NCBI GenBank assembly: GCA_009760885.1
Contig: CM019718.1
Coordinates: 25,971,133 to 26,035,132 of the forward strand
Length of the DNA: 64,000 nucleotides
DNA from: Achatina immaculata
Taxonomy: Eukaryota > Mollusca > Gastropoda > Stylommatophora > Achatinidae
Reading direction: 5' to 3'
The notes under the pieces were generated by a model, which was given only the letters and a program-made list of their open reading frames with translations, was not told where the DNA came from and searched no databases. This document shows, piece after piece, positions 19,610 through 31,009 of this stretch; the stretch's first letter is position 1, and each line of letters starts with the position of its first letter. The position numbers and the translations under genes are program-made.

Positions 19610-20489
19610 TTTCAAGATCACAAAGAAGGCTACATTCTAACATTACAACTGCTGAGATCCAACTCGATGGTAGTTGTACAAACAATCTGCATGTCATGCA
19701 CGATAAGTCATGTTCTAGATTCATCTGAAAGTTGCATTAGTGAGTATAAATAACCAAATATTTTCTAATCAGCTGCTTCATATCAGAAACAACGTGTCCA
19801 TATTTCTACACTGCGATGTTCCGTAAACTTAATAATACACACACAACAGAAACTAACCCACCGGGGTAGATTGGTCTCATAGAAGACTTCTTTAAATCTT
19901 TCATGTGGTGGTTATTTGCATAAATATATTTAGGACGCGTATTAAAATTCTACTTTAATTATGATCTATCAGTTTTCTTACTTGTCTGAGAGAACTTCTA
20001 ATCCTGCAAACCTTCCCTTCTCCCTCTAGTATGTGTAGCATCCGACTTTGGACGCCAACAGAATGAAAAACTCGGAAACTATACTTAACGAATTAATATG
20101 CTTCATTGTCCCCACATTTTTTTTTTCAAAGACACATAATTTCATGGAATTTTTTTTTCAAAACTAAATAAATAAATAACTTATAAAATTATACCCTACA
20201 TATATTACTGCTAAGCATTTCTGCTACATTACATTTTTAAAATCACCATAAAAGGTGTATTGAATCATTCATTACATCAACTTCCTGTTGATTTAGCTGA
20301 TGGAAAGATACTATGTTTGATTCTATAAAGCATTGTATTCATTCATTCATTGTATACAATTAATAAATTAAGATGAAAATTACTCACGTTGAACAAAGCA
20401 AAGTTTCAGTACGTAGAAGATGGCACGGTGAAAGTTGTAGTAAAAATAGAAACTCAACCCATGACGAAACGTCATGCTGGAATATAAAC
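19610..20489. other. No coding seen; possible 5' untranslated TRAF exon end
   Basis: On the minus strand a consensus donor (AAC|GTGAGTAA) sits at 20388/20387, downstream of a stretch of normal composition. A noncoding first TRAF exon ending here would fit the untranslated acceptor at 16225. There is nothing else to support it. Confidence 0.25.
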
Positions 20490-20675
20490 AATAATTAGTG
20501 TTTTAATTATACAAATATACACGAAGCACTGCAGTAAAAAGAAACTCTACATTCAAGTTTCAAACTGTTTCAAGTTATAGCTAAGTGCTCTATTCATTTT
20601 ATTTATTTATTACGAAACGTCACAACTTTGTAGTCGTTAAGATGTTCCTACTTTTTTCCCTAGTTTATACGAAAA
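20490..20675. mobile_element. Copy of the inverted-repeat (Penelope-like) family
   Basis: 20490-20545 matches (reverse sense) the extension at 58.75-58.82 kb (cgaagcactgcagtaaa). 20612-20672 matches the arm, with 'cgaaacgtcacaactttgta' and 'cctacttttttccctagttt'. The middle part differs. It is a rearranged or truncated member of the family at 6.0, 17.6 and 58.6 kb. Confidence 0.6.
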
Positions 20676-20689
20676 GCTGTGGATTATAC

Positions 20690-21857
20690 AATACCGGAGA
20701 AAACCATTTTAAAGAAGGTAGTATACAATAGAGTGGCATAGCACAACATATGCATTATTCATAGATTTTGAGAAAGCCTTTGACAGTGTCAACAGAGATG
20801 CACTGTGGAAAATCCTAAGATGGCATGGCCTCCCCCATAAAATAGTTAATGTAATCAAAGCCCTATACGAGGGTTTTCAGTGCAAAGTTATCTGTGGAGA
20901 ACATACCTCCAGCAGCTTTAGGGTACAAACAGGAGTGAAACAGGGATGTGTACTATCACCAACATTATTTATCTTGGCAGTAGACTGGTTAATGAAGGAG
21001 GCAACATCAGACAAACGCAGAGGATTACAATGGACCCTTGACACAGTGCTGGAGGACCTTGACTTTGCGGACGACATTTGTCTATTATCAAGCAGTCACA
21101 AAGATATGCAAGATAAAATAAACAAGTTAACCCAAAATGCAAACAACATAGGACTAAAGATCAACGTAGGAAAGACAAAGTTAATGAAGCAAAATGTGAA
21201 CAACAGAAATGTACTCAGAGTAGATAACAAGTTAGTGGAGGAGGTCAACGAATTTGTATACCTTGGCAGCAGAGTAGTAGAAAATGGAGACAGCACAGAG
21301 GACATCAACAGCAGACTTACTAGAGCAAACCAGGCTTTTGCAATGCTACAGAATATATGGAAATCAAATAAACTAAGCATAAATATGAAAATCAGGATAT
21401 TTAAGAGTAATGTTCTAAGTGTACTACTCTATGGAAGTGAATGCTGGAAAATCACCAAAACCATAGAAAACAAGTTGAATTCTTTCCAGACTAAATGTTT
21501 ACGTAGAATTAAAAAAATATTTTGGCCAAACACCATAAGAAATAACATCTTATTGGCAGAAATGCAGATGAAACCACTGACAACAATTATTGAGGAAAGA
21601 CGCTGGCGATGGTTGGGACATGTGCTCCGAATGACTGACAACTCACTACCAAAAATAGCACTAAGATGGACACCACAGGGGAGCAGAAGTAAGGGTAGAC
21701 CAAAAGAGACATGGAGAAGAACAACAGAAAGGATGTTGAGCAATAGAGGGCTCACCTGGGCAAGAGCAGAAAAAAAGGCGAAAGACAGGCATTTGTGGAA
21801 AACCCTTGCGGAAGCCCCATGTGCCCTGGGCACTTAAGGTTCAGAGAGAGAGAGTAT
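20690..21857 (+). CDS. LINE-C reverse transcriptase, 3' half, open reading frame intact
   Basis: The frame is open from 20722 to the stop at 21837. Reading order: RT motif A region FIDFEKAFDSVNRDALWKIL, motif B region TGVKQGCVLSPTLF, catalytic FADDICLLSS, YLGSRV, the connection region with LLYGSECW, then the C-terminal WRWLGHVLRM and RGRP-like basic end. The 5' end (endonuclease and RT fingers) is missing and a stop lies at 20719. The 3' end is 'gttcagagagagagagt'. Being free of stops over more than 1.1 kb makes it the least decayed LINE here. It encodes only part of the enzyme and cannot be autonomous. Confidence 0.85.
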
Positions 21858-23439
21858 ACAATATTTTATAATATTTTAAAAACAAAATTAAATAACGAAC
21901 AGCAGGCGAGCCCAGAATGCCGCTCAAAAGGTTTAACAAGGCCAATGGATAACTTAAGGAGAGGTACTGCAGAGATAATTGATATAAAACAATACTTGGA
22001 AACTGGAACTCCTGAGCCATAGCTTCGCATTGGAGCTCCCTGCGACTTTCTGTCTACATGAGCAAAACTAAAGAAATAGGGTTATCAGGCGATGCAGTGT
22101 CCACTCTGCAATGAATGATAAAGGTTAGAGCGTGTGCTGTCTAATGAAAAGTACCATGAACCCCAAGACGTTACACGTGACAACACGGCAGTGCTCTAAG
22201 AACTAACAGACACAGTGAACAGCACAGAAGACAAGCTAGTAGCATGAAATGAGCCAAGGCCCTTACAAAGTAATTCAGGGACCTCTTGAAAACAGACCAT
22301 TAAAAGAGCACTTCCTTTGATGATCTAGTGAATTGTGTAATTGGTTTGCTCTCAGTAGTACAGTTTCCTGCATACAAATGAAAAATAAAATAAAATAAAA
22401 ACAAACTCAAGGCATATTCTAATTATTTGACATTCTCCAAACGATTTTATACTCAAATCATTAGCAGTATAGGTTAGCTCGTAAATTTATTCTGTATCAA
22501 ATTATTATGGTAGTAATACTAAAACGCGCTGAAACGTACATGATAGACATACTTAGAGATATAGGCAGGAGCAAATGCACACATCCATATTTGCAGGACC
22601 GGCCCTAGAAATTTTGCCTCCATGTGCAGTGACATACCTTGAGTGGATTCGAGTGTTATGATACTGGGGTGGTAAGGTAGGTGATGGCGGATTAATATAC
22701 GCATACAAAATCTTCACCACGTAAATGACGTGGTTTCTAGTGTCTATGCATTAGCTACAGTCCGTCCTTCATCTGCTTCACACTTCCTCATACTGCATTA
22801 AGTATTCGACGGAAGGAATATCATAGCTAGGAGCTTTTTTTTTTTGCTCACGACGTGTTACTAGTAACTGTAGATTACTTCCAACTTATGCTTCGGGATT
22901 CTTTAAAACAACTCGTGCAAATGCAGATGTTGTACTATCGGTAGAGCCGATCTTCCATAGCTATCGTTAACCAAAACGCTCAAACTGACGAGAGTACTGG
23001 CTAATAGGACAGGCCGTGGAAAGACAGATTTTCACAAATTTGACAACTCCCAAACCCCTCCCTCCGGAATAGCATAAATAGTTTGAAAATTAGGACGAGT
23101 TGTAGGGGAAAATCAGACAACAATGTTTCTGTCTGGAGTACCGCTATACAATCACACATAAACTTAATTTGGCTATAAATTCATTCTTTATTTCCACTGT
23201 GTGACCACTCGCATGAATCTATAGACCATTTCTTGTCTTCCTCTCCACAGACTGACAAGTAGGCCTTTAAAACGTTCAATGGAAAAATAAAACTGAAAAT
23301 ATTTGCGGATACAAATACATGCACTGAGGCAAGAAGAGCATGTACCTTACTCATATGCAATTGTATCCTTTTTAACAACAACAGTTACTACTGCTTTGAT
23401 CTCGCTGATTCCTAAAACTTGTCCTTTACTGCTGACTCT
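21858..23439. other. No gene recognised
   Basis: Several short frames lack motifs. No RNA gene or clear repeat family was found by eye. Confidence 0.4.
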
Positions 23440-23565
23440 TTTCAGGGTCATGGAGATCCGTGGAGAGTCAAATCTGACCATGGGGAGCCAGGTCAAGCAA
23501 TGGAGAGCCAAGTCAGGCCGTGGGGAGTCAGATCAGGCTGTGGAGAACCAGGTCAGGCCGTGCTA
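23440..23565. repeat. ~21 bp GC-richer minisatellite
   Basis: About six diverged units built on 'tggggagccaggtcaggccg'. The 21 bp period keeps frames open, which explains the two overlapping frames at 23303-23674. Confidence 0.8.
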
Positions 23566-23689
23566 CAAGGCTGCAGGGTACTGTTGTGGTCTGCTACTCT
23601 CTGTTCAATTATTCCTAGCTCTCTCTTTAACTAGAGGTTATTTCCATCAACCACCAGGTGAACGCAGCTGGTGAAACAGGTAGATGCAC

Positions 23690-24336
23690 TTAGTGAAAGA
23701 ACATGTCACGAGATGACAGATATTGGAGAACCTAGTAAAATGACTAGAAAATTCAAGGGAAAAAAAAGAAGAGAGAAAAGCCAATAGAAAACTATCTCAG
23801 TGGACTGCCCAAGAGAGTGGTGAAAGAATAAAATATAAAATCATGGCAGGAATATAGTGACGCATTAAACAACGATCACAAAGAAGCCACGAATATATTT
23901 GATATAAAGATCAGTACAATGAGAAGGAAGGCAGTGCACTTTGACCCAAGAGAGATTGTGAACGATGTTAATTGTAAGCCAGTGTGCGAACCAGAGTGAG
24001 TACTGGAGAGATAGAGACACTAATTCGAAAAGCTACTCAATATATCATCCAAGGCAAATCATCACCATAATAACAACACAGGTGGCTCCATAGAACCTGA
24101 ACTGGACATACTTCACGCTGAAATCACAAAAGTCATCAGAAAGCCCCCAATGAACAAAGATCTAGGATGTGATGGAATGCTCAATGAGTTAATCAAATCA
24201 TGTGCGAACGAGACTGGAGCAGCTCAGTTTCATAGGCTCTACAATTTAGCGTGGGAAAAGCAAGAAATACTACAGGACTGGAGAAACTCCGTAACTACTC
24301 CAATGTGGAAGAAAAGAAAAAGGCAGTAAAAGGGAT
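23690..24336 (+). pseudogene. LINE-G: pre-RT linker and RT start, cut by the Gypsy element
   Basis: 24105-24320 encodes an RT N-terminal block in one frame (…EITKVIRKPPMNKDLGCDGMLNELIK… LQDWRNS), with the conserved 'GxDGxxNE' step. Upstream, 23690-24100 looks like the linker before RT. The sequence stops abruptly where the 5' LTR begins at about 24338. Degenerate LINE sequence continues after the 3' LTR at 31.0-33.4 kb, which may be the rest of the same copy. Confidence 0.6.
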
Positions 24337-24337
24337 T

Positions 24338-24531
24338 GTCGTAAGGGAAACGAATGGAGGAGTCGAGCGGGCGAAAGGAAGGATGGGAAGAGTGACGTCA
24401 GAGAAAGAGATGCAAAGAGAAGCAGATGATGGCCGTGAGTATTGTGCTTAAAAACTCATAGGCCTGCATCAACACTTTAAATTAAACGACAGTTGAAGTC
24501 AGCAAGTGACAGTGTGTCCGGTAAGTGAAGA
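24338..24531 (+). repeat. Gypsy 5' LTR
   Basis: Homologous to 29995-30212 apart from a ~40 bp deletion or replacement after 'gagatgc'. Ends are judged by loss of similarity (…ggtaartgaaga). I could not fix the TG…CA boundaries or the primer-binding site. Confidence 0.7.
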
Positions 24532-24535
24532 CAAC

Positions 24536-25107
24536 TTAAAAAGAGATTTGGAGAAGTCGAAGACCTTCATTATGCTCTGTCGTGTTTAAATACAATAAGA
24601 CAAGAACAAGATGAATCCATACAGATGCTAGTAGAAAGAATGTTAACACGTGCAAAGGATGCATTTGAGGGACTAAACATGCACTTAAATGTAATACACA
24701 ACCACCTGGTTGGATAGACACAGTTGGAAGCACCTGCGTAAAAATGAAGTTATTAAGAGACTGTCCCCAGTCATTTGAGAAAGCAGTACAGACTGCAGTA
24801 GATGAAGAGACATTAAGGCTTCGACTAAACCTGAGAACATGGCAAACCAGCGAGACAGTAAAAAAAGAATCATTTGAAGTTGACACGAGGCAGGGAGAGA
24901 ACCCAGGAGACACATACATGGGTGAACCCAAAGACCGAATGCATTGTGAAATCACCACGAGATCCAAAGGGCCAATACGGAGCTAATAGTCGAGAAAGAC
25001 AGAACAACCCGGTAATGTTTTATAAATGTGGAAAAGCAAACCACATTGCGAAGTTTTGTAGAACAATGGTAGACAGTGACAGACCCCCTATATTTAGAGG
25101 AAAGTGA
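24536..25107 (+). pseudogene. Gypsy gag with degenerate zinc knuckle
   Basis: 24545-24715 in one frame gives a capsid-like block (…LSCLNTIRQEQDESIQMLVE…AKDAFEGLN). The 24744-24986 and 24874-25107 frames continue it. A CCHC knuckle is seen as KCGKANHIAKFC, with its first Cys replaced by Phe. Gag forms the cytoplasmic particle that packages element RNA. At least two frameshifts. Confidence 0.7.
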
Positions 25108-25800
25108 CAGATTCCAAAGAACCAAGCGTGGGTATATCTTTACTGGTTATTCAGCAAAATACTAAGGGATGCAACGTACAACAGGAAGTACCAGGGAAAC
25201 GAGTGCAACGTACAACAGGAAGTACCAGGGAAACGAGTATCGGAAACTCATATAAGACCCGAAGAGCATCTCTTGCATCAACAGGATCATCAAATAAGAG
25301 CAGAAAAAAAAAGATTCAGCATGTACGGTTTTTGGTACAAATTGCACAGAGTAAGATTCACGTAGTGATATACACCGGATCAGAAATATGTCTTTGTCGA
25401 TACAATGTGTGGAAAACATTAAAGAAGGACAAAAAAAATACATATAAAGGTACATTCGGTCAATGGAGAGGAACTAAAGCTGACTGGTGTATCAACTTTA
25501 TCATTCCAGACAGGGCATTTAACGTTTTCCTACTCATTCTACGTCGTCACAGGAATGAGCAGACCCCTCATTCTGGGTCAAGACTTCATGCAGAGTACGG
25601 GAGCAAACATTGATTTCAGATCCAGAAAACTTTGACTGGGTGATCAATCATTTGATTTGTACAAGGAACAGCAATTAAGAGAAGTTGTACGAACAGCTTG
25701 TGAAGTAATAATGACACCACAATCCAACACCATCACACCGTGTATAAAGAAAGGAGCATACATATATCCGGAATGCGAAGAAATCTGAATCACAGACGCC
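25104..25800 (+). pseudogene. Gypsy protease region
   Basis: In the frame at 25104-25613 an aspartic-protease-like strand (HVRFLVQIAQSKIHVVIYTGSE) is visible. The catalytic D of the usual DTG(S/A) has become Y. Before it a ~37 bp segment ('gcaacgtacaacaggaagta') is tandemly duplicated at 25170-25240. It is degenerate and inactive. Confidence 0.6.
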
Positions 25801-26283
25801 ACCAGAGGGTTTATGACTGAAGAACCAGGAGTTTATGTAGTGGATAAGATCGTCAAACTAGGAAAAAAAGGACTGATCCCTTTCACCAATAAACAAATGA
25901 GGATAAGAAAAGGATGCGTTGTGGCAAAGTTCAGACGCAAGGTGGATATAACGAATCAAAATGGGACGAGAGAGGAAACTTGGAAACTTACAGAGTTATT
26001 GAAATGACTACAAGGTGATGAGAAAAATAGAGCCCTAATTCAGGAACTAATTAGAAGAAACAGTGAAATATTTACCTTGTCGGACCTAGACCCGGGCAGA
26101 CCTAACACATTAATTAAAAATTCAAATAGACACTGGCAACAGTCCCCCTGTTTGTATGAAAACCTATAAAACCCCTCTCGGATACAGAGGAATAGTGGGA
26201 AAAGCTATTCATAACATGTTACTGGCAGGAATGATTCGGCCAGTACCTCTAATGCAGTGGAATTCACCACTTGTAACAGTGGA

Positions 26284-26627
26284 AAATACTTGGTATAAAG
26301 TGGAACGAATTCAAAAGCAAAGCAGAGATAAGAAAGATGAGCAAACAACCTGTCTCATGGGTGATAAGAAAAAGAAGATGGACATATGTAGGCCATGTGA
26401 TGAGAATAAACAATCAGAGAATACCAAAACAAGCTGTCAAGTGGAGCACAACAATCCGAATAAAAAGAGGTCGACCACGTGAAAGCTCTAAAGAGGACAT
26501 TGTTAAGAGAAGCCAGTTTAGTGGGCATAACATCCCTTGATGAAGTTGAAAGACTCGCCGAGAACAGGAAAACTTGGCAAACAACCATGCGACGTTTAGC
26601 GACACGGGAAGGATGTAAGATGTAAGA
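26284..26627 (+). mobile_element. LINE-E 3' end inserted in Gypsy RT
   Basis: 26337-26540 encodes QPVSWVIRKRRWTYVGHVMR and a basic RGRPRE stretch, matching the copy at 30.43-30.99 kb. It ends in 'ggatgtaagatgtaaga'. It separates the Gypsy RT motifs NSPLVTV and FCRDFKDLN. Confidence 0.8.
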
Positions 26628-26707
26628 ATAGTGGGGGGAAAAGATGAAACATATTGTTTCTGCCGTGATTTCAAGGATCTCAACACATTCACCAAACCTG
26701 AGCCCTT

Positions 26708-27003
26708 CATTTCATTCCTTTGCATGTCCCTTGCGGAACTTTGCCTCCCAAACAGCACTCCTGTAGGCCTCTCTGTGAGCAAGATGGCCTGCTGCTGCTG
26801 CATCCATTTCCAGATCATCAACGATGTCTTGCAGCCATCTTCGTTTCGGTCTTCCTCTTTTTCTTTTTCCCTTTATGTATCCTTCCAATACGGTCTTCTC
26901 TAAATTATCATGACGTTTAATGTGGCCAAAATATTTAAGTTTTCTCTCTTTAATCCTCTTTACTAGCCAGCCTTCTTCAATATTAAGCTCTTGTAGTATA
27001 AGG
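26708..27003 (-). mobile_element. LINE-A 3' end inserted in Gypsy RT
   Basis: The minus strand gives LILQELNIEEGWLVKRIKER and continues through HIKRHD, RGRPKRRW to KFRKGHAKE without a stop, one of the better kept LINE-A C-termini. The ATTC/TGAA tail is almost absent here. The insertion divides the Gypsy RT after KPEP. Confidence 0.85.
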
Positions 27004-27599
27004 CTGGCCCTACGTATGCCAAATGCCGAAGATATTCTGAACCGACCAGGAAGGGCCAAGTGGTTCACTACCTTAGACGCAAAAGAAAGTTACAGGTGTA
27101 TCCCAGTGGACGAAGACTCTCAAGAAGAGACCAGTTTCTCATCCGATTTTGGAAAATGTTTTTCAGAAAAAGCCTTTTGGAATTCGTAATGCTCAAGCTA
27201 CATTTGCAGCATTAATGCATTAATGAATCAAGTCTTATAAGGTATGTCAAAATTTGCAGTGGCATACATTGATGATATTTTGGTTTTTACCAGTACAACC
27301 ACGGAGGACCATATTAATCAGATACAAGAAAGTCTTCGACAGATTACGATAACACAGAGCCAAACTCAACGTAACAAAGTGCTCTTTTGCAAAATCAGAA
27401 ACAGGGTACCTAGGGTACGATATATGCAGAGAGGGCGTCACACCCAACAAAAGAAAGATGCAGGCTATAAAAGAACTCGAAGCACCAAAGAACACAAAAC
27501 AGGCACATAGTTTAATAGGCATGACCTCCTATATCGGAGATTTGTATCACTATTTTCTGATAATAATGAACCTTTTATTGAGCTGACACGAGAAGATAA

Positions 27600-27870
27600 G
27601 AGGTTCCAGTGGATTGAGTTATGTCAGAGAATATTTCAAAGGCTTGAAACGGAGGTGTGTGACTTTACAGTGTTTGCTTTCGTTGACGTAACTAAACCAA
27701 TGATTTTGTATACAGACGCAAGGGATACGGCAATGAGCGCAGTGCTGGTACAGCCAGTCGATGACAGTTTACAACTAGAAGAGAAAACAGCGAAATAGCG
27801 AAATATTTATTTGCTATGGCACTCTCTCAGATAATCACAAAGAAAGTGGCACATAAATGAAAAAGTGTTT
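27600..27870 (+). pseudogene. Gypsy RNase H
   Basis: 27650-27800 encodes VDVTKPMILYTDARDTAMSA followed by VLVQ, the usual start of the Ty3/Gypsy RNase H with its first catalytic Asp (YTDA). A stop follows at 27796 and a ~26 bp AT microsatellite sits at 27907-27933. Confidence 0.75.
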
Positions 27871-27898
27871 TGCGATCGTGTATGTTCTACAAAAAAAC

Positions 27899-27933
<35 letters not shown>

Positions 27934-28059
27934 GTCCACAATCATAATTCCCACCGACAGCAAAGGGAGAACATGTTAAAATTTGACCACAAGAATACAA
28001 GAACGCAGAACTGGTCACGCAAAATTCTTGCATACCATCCAGGGCTTGAATACATACCT

Positions 28060-28190
28060 GAAGAATTAAATTTGCAGCAGTGAGCCTTAATGGCTCGGGA
28101 AGCTGAAGAAGAAGAAGAAGAGGAAGAGGAAGAAGAAGAAGAGGAAGAGGAAGAAGAAGAAGAAGAAGAAGAAGAAGAAGAAGAAGGACT
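28060..28190 (+). mobile_element. LINE-F-type terminus with GAA repeat
   Basis: 'aaatttgcagcagtgagcct', 'taatggctcgggaagctg' and then about 85 bp of GAA/GGA triplets. The same terminus occurs at 8.05, 10.16 and 11.31 kb. Only the terminus is present, between the Gypsy RNase H and integrase. The 28-codon serine run read on the minus strand is an artefact. Confidence 0.75.
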
Positions 28191-29790
28191 AAATACTATT
28201 GGAGGGGTATTTATAAAGATGTAGAACATGTTAAAGCTTGTGTAGCATGCAAAACAAAGAACATGAAAGCGCGCAAAATACTGTTACAAATCATGGGTAC
28301 TCCCCTACTATCATCATCATCATCACCATCAGGTGCTGTGCTGGCTGGCGTTGGCTATTATGCTTCTCCAGAGTACACGATCGTTCATGCAGGCCATCAG
28401 TTCAGTTGGTGATTTCCTCTCACACCATCCCGTCAGACTGTCCAGTATCATTCATCTTGGTCTTCCTCTTGATCTTCTTCCTTCTATTTCTCCTGTTGTT
28501 ATAATATTTTCAATGCCCCCTCTTCTCATTGCATGTCCTATGAAAATATATTGTCTCTCTCTTATCTTTTTGACAAGATTTTTTTGTCTCTCCAGCTCTT
28601 CTCATACATTCTTCATTAGTTATTTTTGGTGTCCAGGGGATTCGCAACATTCTTCTAATAAACCACATTTCTGCTGCTTCCAATGATTTTTGTGCAGATC
28701 TGCCTATTGTCCATGATTCACTTCCATATAACAAGATAGATTCAATATAGCATTTTAGGACTCGTTTTATAACATTCATTGATAAGGATGTGTTGTATAA
28801 TATGTTTCTCATTCTCTGAAATGCAGTCTTTGCTTGGCCTATTCTGTTCCTAATTTCTGTTCTGCATTTCCCATCTGAAGTTATTACTGCTCCAAGGTAT
28901 TTGAATTTCTGCAACTGATTTAGAATAGTTCCGTTTAATTTTATACTGCATGCTGGTGGATTCTGTTTCTTCGATATAACCATAGTCTCTGTCTTTTTGA
29001 TGTTCAAAGTAAGGCCTTTCTGTTCAGTTTCTTTGGCCACTTTATCCAAGAGATTTTGCAGGTCTTGTTGGTTCTCAGCTATCAGTACTGTGTCGTTAGC
29101 ATACCGAAGGTTGTTAATATTGTATCCTCAAATTTTTATGCCTGATTCTTTGATTATCGTTCTCAGAATATTCTCGCTGTATAGATTCCCCACTGTAGTA
29201 TGTTGAAAATTGGTATAGATTGCTCAGGTCCATATCCGATTATCAGTTCGGGAAACAGGTACGCTGTCCAACTTACAGATGAATAACCAGCTTGGACAGA
29301 ATGTTATACAACACCAGACAAGAGCAGCCTCACCATGGCCAAATTATTAGTCGACGAATTTGTGCCAAGACACTCCGTGCCTATGGTTATACTGACAGAT
29401 AATGGAGGCGAGTTTATTGATGAACCATTTCAAAAAGTCATCAAGGAACTAAATATTCAGCACATTCGAATAACCCCATACTATCCACAAGGAAATGGCA
29501 CCAATGAAGGCAAAATTAGTGTCGGATGAACGAAATGAGTGGGACATGTAGTTAAACTCGGCAATAGGATCTCTTAAAATGAACATAACGACGTGTACTG
29601 GATATTCTCCGTTTTTTTTTCTGTTATATGGGAGACATCCCATACTGCTTATTGACATAATTCTACAGCCCCGAAAGAAATTCAAGGGAGAAAGTGATAA
29701 TATTTAAAACATGTTACAGCGACAACATAAGGCGATCAGAAAAGTTAAAAAACACATTGAAAGATGCAAAGAAAGGAGACAGCTCATCTC
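28191..29790 (+). pseudogene. Gypsy integrase, split by LINE-B
   Basis: 28191-28300 carries the second half of the zinc-binding HHCC domain (VEHVKACVACKTKNMKARK). After the LINE-B insertion, 29335-29529 has the catalytic core (VILTDNGGEFIDE…, ITPYYPQGNGTNE), with D and E of the D,D-35-E triad in place. 29600-29700 gives TGYSPFFLLYGRHPILLIDI. The first core Asp is not clear, and stops are frequent. Confidence 0.8.
28306..29210 (-). pseudogene. LINE-B RT 3' half inserted in Gypsy integrase
   Basis: On the minus strand from 29210: RT palm with 'YNINNLRYANDTVLIAENQQ' (catalytic ADD changed), DKVAKETEQKGLTLNIKKTE (29049), YLGAVITSDGK, LLYGSESWTIG, MLRIPWTPK. The end is frameshifted near 28540. 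The 3' tail on the plus strand is the CATCAT run at 28310-28327. This copy is close to those at 36.15 and 38.79 kb. Confidence 0.82.
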
Positions 29791-29994
29791 ATCATGAAGC
29801 AACACAAAACATACCACACCCACACTCACACAAGTATCACTTTAAGCAAATGCATATATCAAAGACGTACCATTACATTATCGAGTTATTGTTAGATCTG
29901 TAATTAACTTTGTTGTTTGCCGTGTTAAGACGAATATAATTTACATACGTAGCGAGGTAAGATTGTTCCTTTTTTTTCCAGGAGGAGGAGAATA

Positions 29995-30212
29995 TGCGGG
30001 GAACGAATGGAGGAGTCGAGCGGGCGAAACGAAGGATGGAAAGAGTGACGTCAGAGAAAGAGATGCATGGCGGCCATTAGAATTGAGTGTCAGTTGTACA
30101 GGCTGCTGACAGCCGTGAGTATTGGGCTTAAAAACTCATAGGCCTGCATCAAACACATTAAATTAAGTAACAGTTGAAGTTAGCAAGGGACAATGTGTTC
30201 GGTAAATGAAGA
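29995..30212 (+). repeat. Gypsy 3' LTR
   Basis: Pair of the left LTR (see above); slightly longer. From 30213 to 30430 a short frame (30241-30438) has no recognisable motif. Confidence 0.72.
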
Positions 30213-30429
30213 GAGAATAAAATGATCTGACACTGATAAGTTGCTGATGTTGCTTTTTTTTGTGACAACTACATGTGTGTACCCTGCTGAGAACCTTCCT
30301 ATACTGCAACCAATACAGAGACATCTCACTGCTAAGCCATACTGGAAAAATATTCTGCAAGAACCTAAAGAACAGACTGCGGCCAATGACAACAAAATGA
30401 AACTTAGATTGGAATTAGGAAAAATAGAG

Positions 30430-30995
30430 GCTGTATAGATGGTAAAAAACAGCATCAATCTTCAAGAATCTTGAGAACATATGGAATTCAAAAGTTATAA
30501 GCACAAAAACCAAGCTAAGACTATTCAATCCAAATGTAATATCCACCCTCATTTATGCATGCGAAAGCCGGAAAACAACTAAAGAAATAGACAAGAAATT
30601 AGACTCTTCTGAAAACAAATGCATAAGGAAAATACTCGGCATCAAGTGGAACGAATTCAAGAACAATGCAGAGATAAGACAGATGACTGAACAACAACCA
30701 GTCTCATGGATGATCAGGAAAAGGAGATGGACATATGCTGGTCACTTGATGAGAATAAATGATCAGAGAATCCCAAAACAAGCTATCAAGTGGAACACAA
30801 CAGGCCAAAGAAAAAGAGGCAGACCGCGTGAAACTCTGAAGAGGACATTATTAAGAGAGGCCAAATTAACAGGCATAAAATCCTTTGATGAGGTTGAAAG
30901 ACTCGCCGAAGACAGGAAAAATTGGCGAACTACTTTGCGAGCCCTATGTGACGTTTAACGGCACGGGAAAGATATAAGATAAGATATAAGATAGA
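30430..30995 (+). pseudogene. LINE-E RT C-terminal part
   Basis: Connection domain (…STLIYACES… KKLDSSENKCIRKILGIKWN) followed by the open stretch 30683-30958 (QPVSWMIRKRRWTYAGHLMR, QRKRGRPRETLKRTLLREAK, RLAEDRKNWRTTL). The 3' tail is 'gatataagataagatataag'. The longest LINE-E here; the palm with the catalytic motif is missing. Confidence 0.8.
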
Positions 30996-31009
30996 TGGTA
31001 TCTTTTCCC

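Larger units (their letters stand above)
25801..27510 (+). pseudogene. Gypsy reverse transcriptase, split by LINE-E and LINE-A
   Basis: Pieces in order: 25813-26007 (spacer upstream of RT), ~26150-26283 (…YKTPLGYRGIVGKAIHNMLLAGMIRP… NSPLVTV), 26631-26707 (FCRDFKDLNTFTKPEP), 27003-27180 (NRPGRAKWFTTLDAKESYRC) and 27244-27310 (AYIDDILVFT, catalytic YxDD-type motif C). This is the standard Ty3/Gypsy order. Frameshifts and two insertions break it. Confidence 0.8.
24338..30212 (+). mobile_element. Ty3/Gypsy LTR retrotransposon, decayed, with nested insertions
   Basis: Left LTR ~24338-24531 and right LTR ~29995-30212 share 'cgaatggaggagtcgagcgg', 'gagtgacgtcagagaaagag' and 'aaaactcataggcctgcatc'. 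The right one keeps ~40 bp that the left lacks. A purine-rich tract (aggaggaggagaat) precedes the right LTR. The internal order is gag with zinc knuckle, protease, RT, RNase H, integrase, the Ty3/Gypsy order. Insertions: LINE-E (26284-26627), LINE-A antisense (26708-27003), a LINE-F-type tail with GAA repeat (28060-28187) and LINE-B antisense (28306-29210). Each gene has stops or frameshifts. No env-like region is seen. The element is dead. Confidence 0.85.

Noticed and set aside
27942..28229. Poly-serine frame on the minus strand
   Set aside because: Reading of the GAA repeat attached to a LINE-F terminus.
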